Source of the DNA: Paeniglutamicibacter psychrophenolicus
Lineage (GTDB): Bacteria > Actinomycetota > Actinomycetes > Actinomycetales > Micrococcaceae
Direction: 5' to 3'
Assembly (NCBI RefSeq): GCF_017876575.1
Contig: NZ_JAGIOE010000001.1
Coordinates: 4,692,443 to 4,756,442, forward strand
Length of the DNA: 64,000 nt
Numbering within the stretch: position 1 is the first letter of the stretch; the number at the start of each line of letters is the position of its first letter. Both the position numbers and the translations under genes were made by a program. Positions 51,694-59,779 of the stretch are shown here, piece after piece. A model generated the notes under the pieces. It worked only from the letters and a program-made list of their open reading frames with translations, was not told the DNA's origin and ran no database searches.

Positions 51694-51795
51694 GTCTTGG
51701 AAGTTCGCAGCAGCCAAACGGCGCGCTGCGCCACATTGGCCAAGCTTCGCCAAAATACCGTTAGGATTGATCCGGATCGTTTTTTGGCGAAACGC

Positions 51796-51872
51796 GCCCC
51801 TGTAGCTCAGTTGGATAGAGCGACTCTCTCCTAAAGAGTAGGCCATCGGTTCAATTCCGGTCAGGGGCACCA
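51796..51872 (+). tRNA. tRNA-Arg (anticodon CCT)
   Basis: The acceptor stem GCCCCTG/CAGGGGC, D-arm GCTC...GAGC, anticodon stem ACTCT/AGAGT with loop CTCCTAA (anticodon CCT), and T-arm ATCGG TTCAATT CCGGT are all paired, with the discriminator A and an encoded CCA (51870-51872). It reads AGG arginine codons. A terminator hairpin follows directly. Confidence 0.96.
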
Positions 51873-51875
51873 AAC

Positions 51876-51911
51876 AAGAGCGCGACCTGCGAACCTGCAG
51901 GTCGCGCTCTT
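51876..51911 (+). terminator. Terminator of the tRNA-Arg gene
   Basis: A perfect 15-bp stem, AAGAGCGCGACCTGC with its complement, and a 6-nt loop GAACCT are followed by CTCATT. It begins 3 bp after the CCA end. Confidence 0.85.
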
Positions 51912-52094
51912 CTCATTGGAGCGGTTTCGGGTGTATCCGGACGCCCGGGCCCCGCTGCAGGTCGAACAAGTGGCATGTGCCTGCCGGCCCCGCCGATGCC
52001 CGGTTCCCACCGCCGGGCAAGTCCAGGCCGTGGTCGTCGCGGCACCCATCGCCCCGCGTGGTTTCGGGGCGCGCCACACAATCCGGCGTTAAGA

Positions 52095-52276
52095 AAAAGG
52101 TGCCGTCGACCGGTGAAACCGTGGGATAACTCCCATTACATCCCACGGCACCGGTCGACGGCGTCAAGAGCCGGGTCCCCAGCAGCCGACCTGCCGTTCC
52201 CCCACGCGTTAGCTTTGCGGAAAATCAAGACTGTCACACAAACAACGGTGGGCAGCTCGGATGCAACCAACTCTTA
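52095..52276 (-). ncRNA. Putative small RNA (promoter plus intrinsic terminator)
   Basis: On the minus strand a perfect TTGACA (52311-52306), 17-bp spacer and a weak TTAGAT box (52288-52283) predict a start near 52276. The transcript would end after the nested hairpin 52162-52102 (14-bp perfect outer stem GCCGTCGACCGGTG, inner GTGGGA/TCCCAC), which is followed by CTTTTTCTT. The predicted length is about 180 nt. No coding frame of interest is present. It is isolated from the ROK regulator transcript by that gene's own terminator. The -10 box is the weak point. Confidence 0.4.
52102..52162 (-). terminator. Nested hairpin with U-run on minus strand
   Basis: The outer stem of 14 perfect pairs (52102-52115 with 52149-52162) and inner stem of 6 pairs (52121-52126 with 52141-52146) are followed on the minus strand by CCTTTTTCTT. 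Shape and U-run fit an intrinsic terminator. Confidence 0.75.
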
Positions 52277-52331
52277 CCGGTCATCTAAATCCATTAGAGA
52301 TAGATTGTCAACCGACCCATCAGTAGTAAGA

Positions 52332-52369
52332 CAATGGGTCGTCAGATAGTCACATCCGACGACCCATTG
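52332..52369 (-). terminator. Terminator of the ROK regulator gene
   Basis: A perfect 12-bp stem, CAATGGGTCGTC/GACGACCCATTG, with 14-nt loop lies 17 bp downstream of the stop codon. The following sequence on the minus strand, TCTTACTACTG, is only moderately U-rich. Confidence 0.7.
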
Positions 52370-52386
52370 ACGCAATATATGACCGT

Positions 52387-53616
52387 TTAGCGCAACAACA
52401 GCGCCGCGGCCTTGGGCGAGAGGCTCTCGTCCATGACGACGCAGGCACCGCCAATCGCACCCACTTCATGGCCCAGGGTCGAGGACCGGACCTCGACGGC
52501 ATGGACGGTCTTGGAGCTGAAGCGTTCGTTGATGATTGCGCGCACGTCTTCCAGGCACCACTGGCCGACCTCGGACCACAATGGTCCGGCAAGGACCACC
52601 AGTCCTACGTCCAGGGTGTTGCACAGTTGTCCCGCGACCTGGCCGACGTGGCCCATGCATTCGCGGATCAGTTCCACGGCGGTTTCGTTGCCGGACTTCG
52701 CCAGGGCCACGATTTCGCCCATTCCGGCCGCGCGTTGTTCCGCGGTGCCGTCGTCGGGCACCGTGAGGCCCAGCCCTCGGGCGCGGGCATGCTTCGCAAT
52801 CAGGTTGAACGACAAGGAGGCATGCAGGCAGTCGTTGCGGCTGCAGATCTCGCATTCCTGGGCAACGACACCGGTGGAGTAGTGCCCGATCTCGCCGGCG
52901 TTGTTGCTGATGCCGCGGTGGATTTCGCCGTTCAGGACCATGCCTGCACCGATTCCGGCACCCACATACATCGTGACGAAGTTGTCGCGTTCGGCGTCGT
53001 TGCCCTTCCACTGCTCGGCAATGGAAGCGGCAATGGTGTCCTTCTCGATGACGACATCCAGCTTAAGCATCCGGTGCAGCGGCTCGACCATGTCGACATC
53101 TTTCCAGCCGTCGAGCAACGGCGGGTCGATCATGACCCCGCGCACGGGATCCAGCGGTCCGGGGACCACCACGCCCACGCCAAGCACGTTGCTGCGCGGC
53201 ACGCCGGATTCGGAAATGATTTCGTCCACGGTCTGTGCCATGGTCTCGATGGTTTTCTCGGGGACCTCGACGGCAGGGATGTCAAGGCGACGCGAGTGCA
53301 TGATTTCGCCGCGGAGGTTCAGCATGACCACGGTGATGACACCCGGGTCGAGGTGGATGCCCACGGCCACCATGCGGTTGGCTTCGAGTTCCAGAACGGT
53401 TCGGGGCTTGCCCGGACCGGAAACAATCGTGCGGTCCTCGCGGACGAGCCCCTCGTCCAGAAGACGGCGCACGACGTTTGAGATGGTTTGCGGGGAAAGC
53501 CCGGTGGAACCGGCAAGCTCTACACGACTGACCCCGTCGACTGCACGGCGGATCGATTCAAAGATGACCGCCTGATTAAAATCTCCGAGTCGACCTAAGT
53601 TGGTGCCCCGCTGCAT
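52387..53616 (-). CDS. ROK family transcriptional regulator
   Basis: This 409-residue NagC/XylR-type repressor has an N-terminal winged helix at about 15-70 (VSRVELAGSTGLSPQTISNVVRRLLDEGLV) followed by a ROK sugar-binding domain (VTMYVGAGIGAGMVLNGEIHRG, GEIGHYSTG). The ROK zinc motif is changed to CEICSRNDCLHA, keeping three Cys but not the canonical CxCGxxGC. ATG 53616 has GGAG 6 bp upstream. No sugar transporter is adjacent, so its target lies elsewhere or is itself; a nested palindrome at 53664-53697 may be its operator. Confidence 0.9.
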   Translation of the reverse strand: MQRGTNLGRLGDFNQAVIFESIRRAVDGVSRVELAGSTGLSPQTISNVVRRLLDEGLVREDRTIVSGPGKPRTVLELEANRMVAVGIHLDPGVITVVMLNLRGEIMHSRRLDIPAVEVPEKTIETMAQTVDEIISESGVPRSNVLGVGVVVPGPLDPVRGVMIDPPLLDGWKDVDMVEPLHRMLKLDVVIEKDTIAASIAEQWKGNDAERDNFVTMYVGAGIGAGMVLNGEIHRGISNNAGEIGHYSTGVVAQECEICSRNDCLHASLSFNLIAKHARARGLGLTVPDDGTAEQRAAGMGEIVALAKSGNETAVELIRECMGHVGQVAGQLCNTLDVGLVVLAGPLWSEVGQWCLEDVRAIINERFSSKTVHAVEVRSSTLGHEVGAIGGACVVMDESLSPKAAALLLR

Positions 53617-53663
53617 CAATTCTCCATTTGTAGATCCACATTTGATCCCCCGTTGGCCTTGCC

Positions 53664-53697
53664 CGAACCGTTAGTCCCCAATGACTAGGCCGGTTCG
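53664..53697. promoter_or_regulatory. Nested inverted repeat in ROK/NUDIX gap
   Basis: Outer arms CGAACCG (53664-53670) and CGGTTCG (53691-53697) enclose inner arms TAGTC (53672-53676) and GACTA (53683-53687). It lies 48 bp upstream of the ROK regulator start and is a candidate operator. Confidence 0.45.
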
Positions 53698-53824
53698 TCG
53701 GACGTGGCGCCTGGCCGATTTGACTCCAGTATCCACCGTTAAATGGAAAAACGCGCGACGAGACCTGTCCACAAAGCACGTTATCACCCCCACCTGTGCT
53801 TTGAATGGTTGTTAAGCTCAAGTT

Positions 53825-54226
53825 GTGCCAAAGATTCTCACCATCGCCGCCCTGCAATTGCTCGACACCTCCGGACGCATCCTCTTGGTGCGTAAACAGG
53901 GCACCGTGATGTTCATGCAGCCTGGTGGCAAGCTCGAACCCGGCGAAAGCCCGATGGCCGCGGTATTGCGCGAAGTCCAGGAGGAACTGGGGCTGACCTT
54001 CGCCCCAGGCCAGGTCGAATCCATGGGCCTGTGGAAGGGCCCGGCGGCCAACGAGGCCGACACGGATATCCACGCGCACCTCTTCGGGGCATGCACTTCC
54101 GACACGCCCAGGATCCAGGCCGAGATCGAACAGATGCTCTGGGTCGACCCGGCGGCGGCACTCACCCGCGGCGACATCGCCCCGCTGCTGCGGGACAAGG
54201 TGCTGCCGGGATTGCTGGGCCGCTGA
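53825..54226 (+). CDS. NUDIX hydrolase
   Basis: This 133-residue hydrolase of nucleoside diphosphate derivatives carries a complete NUDIX box, GGKLEPGESPMAAVLREVQEELGL (residues about 39-62). The start is GTG 53825, giving M-PKILTIAALQLLD; no purine-rich ribosome site is present, so the mRNA may be leaderless. The substrate (oxidised nucleotides, ADP-ribose or others) cannot be told. It is convergent with the ABC exporter gene 9 bp away. Confidence 0.88.
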   Translation: MPKILTIAALQLLDTSGRILLVRKQGTVMFMQPGGKLEPGESPMAAVLREVQEELGLTFAPGQVESMGLWKGPAANEADTDIHAHLFGACTSDTPRIQAEIEQMLWVDPAAALTRGDIAPLLRDKVLPGLLGR

Positions 54227-54235
54227 GCCCGGCGA

Positions 54236-56089
54236 TCACTGCGCGAACTGGGTGTCGTGCAGCTCGGCGTAGCGCCCGCGCACGGCCATGAGCTCGGCGT
54301 GGGTGCCGCGCTCGGCGACCCGCCCGTCCTCGATGACCAGGATCAAATCCGCCGAGCGGATGGTGGAGAGCCGGTGGGCGATCACCAGCGCGGTGCGGTT
54401 CTGCAGGGCCTCGGCCAGGGCCGCCTGCACGGCGGCCTCGTTGGCGGAATCCAGCGCCGCGGTGGCCTCGTCCAGGATGACCACCTGCGGGGCGGCCAGC
54501 AGCAGCCGGGCGATGGTCATGCGCTGGCGTTCCCCGCCCGAGAGCCGGTAGCCGCGCTCCCCCACCACGGTGTCCAGCCCGTCGGGCAGCGCCGAGATGG
54601 TCGGTTCCAAGCGTGCCCTTTCCAAGGCCTGCCAGATCTCCGCGTCGCTGGCCTCGGGCTTTGCCAGGCGCAGGTTCGAGCCGATGGTCTCATGGAAGAG
54701 GTGCCCGTCCTGGGTGACCATCGAGACCGTGGAGCGCAGCGAGTCGAGCTTGAGCTTGCGGATGTCGACGCCGGCCAGTTGCACGCTGCCCGAATCCACG
54801 TCGTACAGCCGCGCCAGCAGCGAGGCGATGGTGGACTTGCCGGCGCCCGAGGAACCGACCAGGGCCACCGTGGACCCTGCGGGGATTTCGAAGTCGATGC
54901 CGTGCAGCACCGTTTCCCCTCCCCGGGTGTCGAGCACCGAGACGTCCTCCAGCGAGGCGAGGGACACCTTTTCGGCGCTGGGGTAGGCGAAGGAGACGTT
55001 GGTGAATTTCACCGACACCGGACCGGGATCCAACACACGGGCGTCGGGTGCATCATGGATCAGCGGCTTGAGGTCGAGGATCTCAAAGACCCGGTCGAAG
55101 CTGACCAGCGCGCTGGTGATCTCCACCCGGGCATTGGCCAGGGACGTCAGCGGGGCGTACAGCCGGGTCAGCAGCATGCCAAGGACCACCACGTCGCCGG
55201 CTGCCAGCTCCCCGCGCATGGCGTAGACCCCGCCCAGCCCGTAGACCAGGGCCAGGGCCAGCGCAGCCACCAGGGTGAGCATGGCGACGAAGAAGAACTG
55301 GCGCATGGCCATCTTCACCCCGATGTCCCGCACCCGTCCGGCGCGCAGCCCGAATTGCGCCGATTCCTCGGCCGGGCGGCCAAAGAGCTTGATCAAGGTG
55401 GCGCCGGGCGCGGAGAAGCGTTCGGTCATCTGGGTGCCCATGGACGCATTCAGGTCCGCCGATTCCCGGCGCAGCAGAGCAATGGACTTGCCGAAGTGCC
55501 GGGCCGGGAGCAGGAAGATCGGCAGCAGCACCAGCGCCAGCGCGGTGACCTGCCAGGAGGTGGAGAACATGACCCCGGCGGTGAGCACCAGGGCCACGGT
55601 GTTGGACACAAGTCCCGAGAGCGTGCCGGCGAACGCGGACTGGGCGCCGATCACGTCGTTGTTCAGCCGGCTGACCAGTGCGCCGGTGCGGGTGCGGGTG
55701 AAGAAGGCCACGGGCATCTTCTGCACGTGGTCAAAGACCGCGGTGCGCAGATCGAAGATGATTCCCTCTCCCAGACGCGAGGAATACCAGCGCACCACCA
55801 GCGAGACGATGGCATCGGCGACGGCCACGATCGCGATGATCCCGGCCACCTTCAGCACCACCTGGACCCCGGACTGGGCCACGATGGCATCGACCACGCG
55901 CCCGGCCAGCACCGGGGTGATCACCGCCAGCACCGCGGAGAACACCGAGAAGAGCACGAAGACCAGCAACCTGTTCTTGTAGCTCGCCGCAAAGGACAGC
56001 ACCCGTCGCGGGGTCGTGTCCGCGTAGGCCTTGCCCTTGTCTCCGGACATCCGCCACAGCGAATGCCAGGCCGCGTTTTCCATGCTCAT
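54236..56089 (-). CDS. ABC exporter, fused membrane and ATPase domains
   Basis: This 617-residue half-transporter has six membrane helices in the first 330 residues (type I exporter fold, with VQKMPVAFFTRTRTGALVSRLNNDV coupling region) and an ATPase with ALVGSSGAGKSTIASLLARLYD, YRLSGGERQRMTIARLLL, VVILDEATAALD and IAHRLSTI. It works as a homodimer since no partner gene is adjacent. Lipid or multidrug export is likely for this class. The start is ATG 56089 or ATG 56083; neither has a strong ribosome site. Confidence 0.92.
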   Translation of the reverse strand: MSMENAAWHSLWRMSGDKGKAYADTTPRRVLSFAASYKNRLLVFVLFSVFSAVLAVITPVLAGRVVDAIVAQSGVQVVLKVAGIIAIVAVADAIVSLVVRWYSSRLGEGIIFDLRTAVFDHVQKMPVAFFTRTRTGALVSRLNNDVIGAQSAFAGTLSGLVSNTVALVLTAGVMFSTSWQVTALALVLLPIFLLPARHFGKSIALLRRESADLNASMGTQMTERFSAPGATLIKLFGRPAEESAQFGLRAGRVRDIGVKMAMRQFFFVAMLTLVAALALALVYGLGGVYAMRGELAAGDVVVLGMLLTRLYAPLTSLANARVEITSALVSFDRVFEILDLKPLIHDAPDARVLDPGPVSVKFTNVSFAYPSAEKVSLASLEDVSVLDTRGGETVLHGIDFEIPAGSTVALVGSSGAGKSTIASLLARLYDVDSGSVQLAGVDIRKLKLDSLRSTVSMVTQDGHLFHETIGSNLRLAKPEASDAEIWQALERARLEPTISALPDGLDTVVGERGYRLSGGERQRMTIARLLLAAPQVVILDEATAALDSANEAAVQAALAEALQNRTALVIAHRLSTIRSADLILVIEDGRVAERGTHAELMAVRGRYAELHDTQFAQ

Positions 56090-56289
56090 GAGGTGTTCTC
56101 TACATCCTGCAGTGGTCCATCGATGCCCTGCCGGGATTCCGGCGGCACCTCAATGAACGATCTTAGTCTGCGGGCTGGTGGCCCACTGTAGTGCCAACCG
56201 ATTCGAGGGCGGGATTCTTCCCGGTTCCGCCCTCGGCTGGAATCGCGGAGGCGTTCATGCGCAGCTTCGGCCGGGGCGGGCCGAGCGTG

Positions 56290-56341
56290 GCCGGGCACAT
56301 GGCGGCCGGCTGATCGCGATCAGCCGGCAATCATGCCCGGC
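56290..56341. repeat. Nested palindrome (24-bp perfect core, 8-bp outer arms)
   Basis: The core 56305-56328 is its own reverse complement (GCCGGCTGATC and complement). Outer arms at 56290-56297 and 56334-56341 also pair. It may be a terminator/processing element or a dispersed intergenic repeat; only one copy is seen here. Confidence 0.65.
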
Positions 56342-56437
56342 CCGGTGGCCGGGATCCCGACATGCCGCCGCACCAAGATGACGGAAAGGGTCCGGCACCG
56401 GGACGGGATCGGACCAGCATTCCCGATGAATGGGCTT

Positions 56438-56468
56438 GCCGGCGCGGCGCCTGCCGGCCGGCGCCGGC
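56438..56468 (-). terminator. Hairpin after the FdhF-like gene
   Basis: GCCGGCGC and GCGCCGGC arms enclose a GC-rich loop, directly adjoining the stop codon. No U-run follows, so termination efficiency is uncertain. Confidence 0.5.
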
Positions 56469-58808
56469 TCAGCCGACCGTTACGGCGTCCTCGTCGAACA
56501 TCCGCGCGGCCTCGCGGGTATGCGGCACGAAGCGCACCGTGATGGCCTTGAACCCGGGGGTGTTGGACTCGCGGGCCACCAGATCCCGGTGCACCAGCGC
56601 GTTTGCCTCCGGGAAGTAGGCCGCGGCGCAGCCCTTGGCGGTCGGGTACGAAACCAGCCGGAAGCGGTTGGCGCGGCGCTCGGTGCCGCCAAAGGTGGAG
56701 ATCACATCGACCAGGGACTTGTCCTCCAGGCCCAGCTCGAGAAGGTCCGCCGGGTTGATGAGGATGACCCGGCGCCCGTCCTTGATGCCGCGGTACCTGT
56801 CATCGAGCCCGTAGAACGTGGTGTTGTACTGGTCGTGGGACCGCATGGTCTGCAGGATCAGGTGCCCTTCCGGGGCCGAAAGCGCCTCGAAGGGCGAGAC
56901 GGTGAACCTGCCCTTGCCGATGTCGGTGGCGAAGGATCGGGTGTCGCGCGGCGGGTTGGGCAGCACGAAGCCGTTGCGCCCGCGAACCCGGCGGTTGAAG
57001 TCCTCGAAGCCCGGCAGCACCCGGGAGATGTGGTCGCGGATGACGTCGTAGTCATCGGCCATTCCCTTCCAGTTGACCACGTGGTCCTCGCCCAGGATGG
57101 CGGTGGCCATGCGGGCGACGATGACAGGTTCTGCCATCAGGTGCTCGGAGACCGGCTTGAGCCGGCCCTGGGTGGAGTGGACGACGGACATGGAGTCCTC
57201 CACGGAGAGGAACTGGGGTCCGCCGGGGTGCTTGTCGTCGCGGTCGGTGCGGCCCAGGGTCGGCAGGATCAGCGAGGTCTGCCCGTGCACCACGTGCGAG
57301 CGGTTGGGCTTGGTGGAGATGTGCACGGTCAGCTTGGCCCGCTGCATGCCGGCCTCCAGGGCCTCGGTCTCCGAGTTGGCCAGGGCGAAGTTCCCGCCCA
57401 TGGAGACGAACACGTCGACGGTGTCGTTTTCGAAGGCCACCAGTGCCTCGGTGGAGTCGTAGCCGTGGGCGCGCGGGGAGTCGATCTTGAACTCCGCATC
57501 CAGTGCCGCCAGCAGCCCCTCGCCGGGCTTCTCCCAGATGCCCATGGTCCGGTCTCCCTGGACGTTGGAGTGCCCGCGCACCGGGCAGGCGCCGGCGCCG
57601 GGCTTGCCGAAGTTGCCCTGCAGCAGCAGCAGGTTGATGATTTCCTTCAGCGTCGGCACCGAGTGCGGCTGCTGGGTCAATCCCAGGGCCCAGCAGAAGA
57701 TCGAGGCCTTGGACTTGATGAGCAGGTTGGCCACGGTGGTGATCTGCGCGCGGGTCAGCCCCGTCGCTTCCTCGGTCGCTTCCCAATCCAGGGTGGCACG
57801 GGCTTCCTTGTAGGCGTCGTAGCCGTCGGTCACCGAGTCGATGAATGCCGCGTCGATCACGGTGCCGGGGTTCTTGGCCTCGGCCGTCAAAAGCAGGTGG
57901 CCGAAGGCCTGGAAGAGCGCCAGGTCCCCGCCGACCTTGATCTGCAGGAAGTGGTCGCTGATGTCATCGGCCTTGCCGAGCATGCCGCGCACGGCCTGCG
58001 GGTCCTTGAACCCGAAGAAGCCGGCCTCCGGCAGCGGGTTCACCGCAACGATGTGTGCCCCGCGCTTGCGCGCATCGGCCAGGGCCGAGAGCATCCGCGG
58101 GTGGTTGGTGCCGGGGTTCTGGCCGATGACGAAGATCAGTTCGGCGTGCTCGAAGTCCTCCAGGGAGACGGTGCCCTTGCCGATGCCGATGGTGGGGTTC
58201 AGCGCGGAGCCGGAGGATTCGTGGCACATGTTCGAGCAGTCCGGCAGGTTGTTGGTGCCCAGGCTCCGCGCCAGCAGCTGGTACATGAACGCTGTCTCGT
58301 TGGCCGTGCGGCCCGAGGTGTAGAAGACGCATTTGTCCGGGGTGGTGGCGTTGACGTGCTCGCCGATGGTCGCGAAGGCGCGGGCCCAGGTGATCGGCGT
58401 GTAGTGGGTTTCGCCCTCGCGGATGATCATCGGTTCGGTGATCCGGCCCTGTGAGCCGAGCCAGTACTCTGTCTTCTCGCGCAGCACGCTGATCGGGTGC
58501 TTGGCCCACCACTCGGGGGTGACGGTGCGGGCACTGGCCTCCTCGGCGATGGCCTTGGCGCCGTTTTCGCAGAACTCGGCGGGCTTGCGGGCCCCGGTGA
58601 TGGACTCGGGCCAAGCGCAGCCCGGGCAGTCGAAGCCGCCGCGCTGGTTGATGCGCAGCATCGAGCGCAGGGTCCGGCTCACCCCGGCCTCGGAGAACCC
58701 GCGTTCCAGGGACACCATCACGGCCTTGACCCCGGCCGCACTGCGTTTTGGCTCGGTGACTACCAGGTCGTCTTCATTGATATCCTGCGTTGGGGCTGGC
58801 CGATGCAT
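56469..58808 (-). CDS. FdhF/YdeP-type molybdopterin oxidoreductase
   Basis: This 779-residue protein of the formate-dehydrogenase-alpha-like family binds a bis-molybdopterin guanine dinucleotide. It has an N-terminal GGFDCPGCAWPE, FYTSGRTANETAFMYQLLAR and DCSNMCHESSGSAL, where Cys takes the place of the Mo-ligating selenocysteine, then FVIGQNPGTNHPRML and GACPVRGHSNVQGDRTMG. No iron-sulfur beta or membrane subunit is encoded nearby, as is usual for this subfamily, whose substrate is unproven. It is the last gene of the molybdenum-cofactor block, 81 bp after fdhD. Confidence 0.9.
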   Translation of the reverse strand: MHRPAPTQDINEDDLVVTEPKRSAAGVKAVMVSLERGFSEAGVSRTLRSMLRINQRGGFDCPGCAWPESITGARKPAEFCENGAKAIAEEASARTVTPEWWAKHPISVLREKTEYWLGSQGRITEPMIIREGETHYTPITWARAFATIGEHVNATTPDKCVFYTSGRTANETAFMYQLLARSLGTNNLPDCSNMCHESSGSALNPTIGIGKGTVSLEDFEHAELIFVIGQNPGTNHPRMLSALADARKRGAHIVAVNPLPEAGFFGFKDPQAVRGMLGKADDISDHFLQIKVGGDLALFQAFGHLLLTAEAKNPGTVIDAAFIDSVTDGYDAYKEARATLDWEATEEATGLTRAQITTVANLLIKSKASIFCWALGLTQQPHSVPTLKEIINLLLLQGNFGKPGAGACPVRGHSNVQGDRTMGIWEKPGEGLLAALDAEFKIDSPRAHGYDSTEALVAFENDTVDVFVSMGGNFALANSETEALEAGMQRAKLTVHISTKPNRSHVVHGQTSLILPTLGRTDRDDKHPGGPQFLSVEDSMSVVHSTQGRLKPVSEHLMAEPVIVARMATAILGEDHVVNWKGMADDYDVIRDHISRVLPGFEDFNRRVRGRNGFVLPNPPRDTRSFATDIGKGRFTVSPFEALSAPEGHLILQTMRSHDQYNTTFYGLDDRYRGIKDGRRVILINPADLLELGLEDKSLVDVISTFGGTERRANRFRLVSYPTAKGCAAAYFPEANALVHRDLVARESNTPGFKAITVRFVPHTREAARMFDEDAVTVG

Positions 58809-58889
58809 GTGTCCTCCACGTTCAACAACGGTATCGCGGACCGCGGCCGCTCGCGTGCCCTGACGGGGAAACCCGGTTCCGGATGGTTC

Positions 58890-59723
58890 CTAGGAACCGG
58901 ATCCAACCCTGTCGGCATGCGTATATATGTTTACCGTACTACCCCGGGAGAATGCAGCAAGCGTCAACCCGGTTTCATCGGCCAGTTCCACTGCCAGCGA
59001 AGAAGGGGCACTGACGGCCGACAGCACCGGAATCCCGGCCATCGCGGCCTTTTGCACCAGCTCGAACGAGGCCCTCCCGGAGACCTGCAGGACGGAGTCA
59101 TGAAGCGGTAATTTATGCTCGCGCAGCGCCGCGCCGACAACCTTGTCCACGGCGTTGTGCCGCCCGACGTCCTCGCGCAGCACCAGCAGTTCCCCGGAGG
59201 TGGTGAACAGGCCTGCGGCGTGCACTCCCCCGGTGGCGGAGAACAGTTCCTGGGCGTCGCGCAGGGTGTCGGGCATCTTCAACAGCGTCTGGACCGGCAG
59301 GTGGCCGCGGGCCGGATCCAGCGGGTAGGAGGACTTCTTGGCGACCTCGTCGATGGAGTTGGTCCCGCAGATCCCGCAGGCCGAGGAAGTCACCACGTTC
59401 CGTGCCGCAGACAGGTCCGGGGCCTGGGCCCCGAAGCCGAGCTGCACGTCAATGACGTTGAAGGTTTGGTTGCCCTCCTCGTCGGTGCCGGCGCAATAGC
59501 GCATGGACAGCAGGTGTTCGGTGCGGCTGATGATGCCCTCGGCCAGCAGGAACCCGGCAACCATGTCGAAGTCGTCGCCCGGGGTCCGCATGGAGGTCGT
59601 GAAGGAGGTTCCGTTGAAGCGTATTTCCAGCGGTTCCTCGACGGCCAGCTTTTCCTCGCGGGCAATCCGGGCCCCGTCCAGCGTAGCCCGGGTGATGCGC
59701 CTGCGGACTATTTTCCGTCCCAT
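58890..59723 (-). CDS. fdhD: Sulfur carrier protein FdhD
   Basis: Transfers sulfur to the molybdenum cofactor of formate-dehydrogenase-like enzymes. The protein has 277 residues, with persulfide Cys residues in SACGICGTNSIDEV and the GDP/cofactor-binding blocks VLREDVGRHNAVDKVVG and VSGRASFELVQKA. ATG 59723 gives the usual MGRKIVRRRITR start, although AAGGA is only 2 bp upstream; a GTG at 59786 is possible. It sits between moeA and the enzyme it is expected to activate. Confidence 0.93.
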   Translation of the reverse strand: MGRKIVRRRITRATLDGARIAREEKLAVEEPLEIRFNGTSFTTSMRTPGDDFDMVAGFLLAEGIISRTEHLLSMRYCAGTDEEGNQTFNVIDVQLGFGAQAPDLSAARNVVTSSACGICGTNSIDEVAKKSSYPLDPARGHLPVQTLLKMPDTLRDAQELFSATGGVHAAGLFTTSGELLVLREDVGRHNAVDKVVGAALREHKLPLHDSVLQVSGRASFELVQKAAMAGIPVLSAVSAPSSLAVELADETGLTLAAFSRGSTVNIYTHADRVGSGS

Positions 59724-59779
59724 GTCCTTCTCTTGCCTTTCCGGCCTTGGCTGTTGGTCTTGCGTGTTTTCGGTCCCGG

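Larger units (their letters stand above)
51912..52386. other. 475-bp gap with two hairpins and a possible minus-strand small RNA
   Basis: No protein gene is supported. The gap holds a large nested hairpin (52102-52162), an AT-rich stretch (52240-52331) with a consensus TTGACA on the minus strand, and a 12-bp-stem terminator (52332-52369) just after the ROK regulator gene. Positions 51912-52100 show only GC-rich sequence of no evident function. Confidence 0.5.
56090..56468. other. 379-bp hairpin-rich intergenic region
   Basis: No gene is seen. It contains an 8-bp-arm inverted repeat GAGGGCGG/CCGCCCTC at 56205-56234, a perfect 24-bp palindrome at 56305-56328 nested in 8-bp arms GCCGGGCA/TGCCCGGC (56290-56341), and GCCGGCGC/GCGCCGGC arms at 56438-56468 directly after the fdhF-like stop. 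The last is the likely terminator of that gene; the first may bear on the exporter promoter. Confidence 0.6.

Noticed and set aside
51913-52167. Minus-strand open frame starting inside the nested hairpin near 52160
   Set aside because: Its first 25 codons are the palindrome itself and the rest is low-information GC-rich sequence.
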